Shown piece after piece: positions 63,797 to 64,000 of a stretch of DNA of 64,000 nucleotides; position 1 is the stretch's first letter; each line of letters opens with the position of its first letter. Source of the DNA: Margaritifera margaritifera (taxonomy: Eukaryota > Mollusca > Bivalvia > Unionida > Margaritiferidae). The DNA lies in assembly GCA_029931535.1 (NCBI GenBank), contig JAQPZY010001688.1, forward strand, positions 10,052,001 through 10,116,000, given 5' to 3'. The notes beneath the pieces were generated by a model, which was not told the DNA's origin, did not search any database, and saw only the letters and a program-made list of their open reading frames with translations. Both the position numbers and the translations under genes were made by a program.

Positions 63797-64000
63797 TATC
63801 AATAGGAACATCATGATATAATGTGTTGTAATCAAGAACTTATCACAACCATACTTCTTAGGTGTATCCTCCATAATAATAAAACTAAATTCCTTTGTAA
63901 TAATCAACACGATAAATATGGCTATAACACTTTCACTCTATTTGTCTATATGTATTATAACAAACTCATTCCCATAGACTAGGATGTCCTCATATCTTTA
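63797..64000 (+). repeat. satellite monomer resuming after the transposon
   Basis: Continues the interrupted monomer from TATCAATAGGAACATC through CATAGACTAGGATGTCC to the window end, in the same orientation. The array extends beyond the window. Confidence 0.93.

Overview
The window is eukaryotic, very probably metazoan, and mostly repetitive. No bacterial-type operon, tRNA, rRNA or CRISPR array is visible. The background is AT-rich, and the transposable elements present are animal-type: a DIRS-like tyrosine-recombinase retrotransposon, a TA-target DNA transposon and a decayed retroviral-type integrase. An aquatic invertebrate such as a mollusc would fit, but the species cannot be read from the sequence.

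Layout. (1) 1-3473 is AT-rich single-copy-looking DNA. It holds a decayed integrase pseudogene on the minus strand (724-1234) and ends at a (TA)n tract. (2) 3474-53838 is one head-to-tail satellite array with about 951 bp per monomer. An anchor in the monomer (CACTAAAC) recurs 51 times from 3961 to 51256. Spacings are 945-959 bp, apart from two short ones of 829 and 819 bp, and two highly diverged monomers follow at the right edge. The core is homogenised but not uniform: the order of monomer variants repeats. One block of about 7.7 kb recurs exactly 10,450 bp (11 monomers) downstream, a 3-monomer block recurs five times, and the left-edge monomer reappears 35 kb inside the array. (3) 53839-54089 is unassigned junction DNA. 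(4) 54090-58669 is a GC-richer DIRS-like element on the minus strand. Read 5' to 3' on that strand it has a truncated gag-like ORF, reverse transcriptase/RNase H, tyrosine recombinase, an internal complementary region and the 3' inverted terminal repeat. The 5' terminal repeat and the start of gag are missing. Two in-frame stops break gag and RT, while the recombinase frame looks intact. (5) 58670-62306 is satellite again, as older and partly longer monomers. (6) 62307-63796 is a 1,490-bp non-autonomous transposon (CAG...CTG ends, TA duplication) inserted in a satellite monomer. (7) Satellite resumes from 63797 to the end.

The main biology is satellite evolution: edge decay, core homogenisation, nested higher-order repeats, mosaic monomers and later insertion of mobile elements near the right flank. 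I found no convincing host protein-coding gene. Short ORFs inside the satellite monomers are mostly by-products of AT-rich repeats. Splice-like signals and one 105-codon open frame at the left edge are reported as weak hints that the monomer may descend from transcribed DNA.
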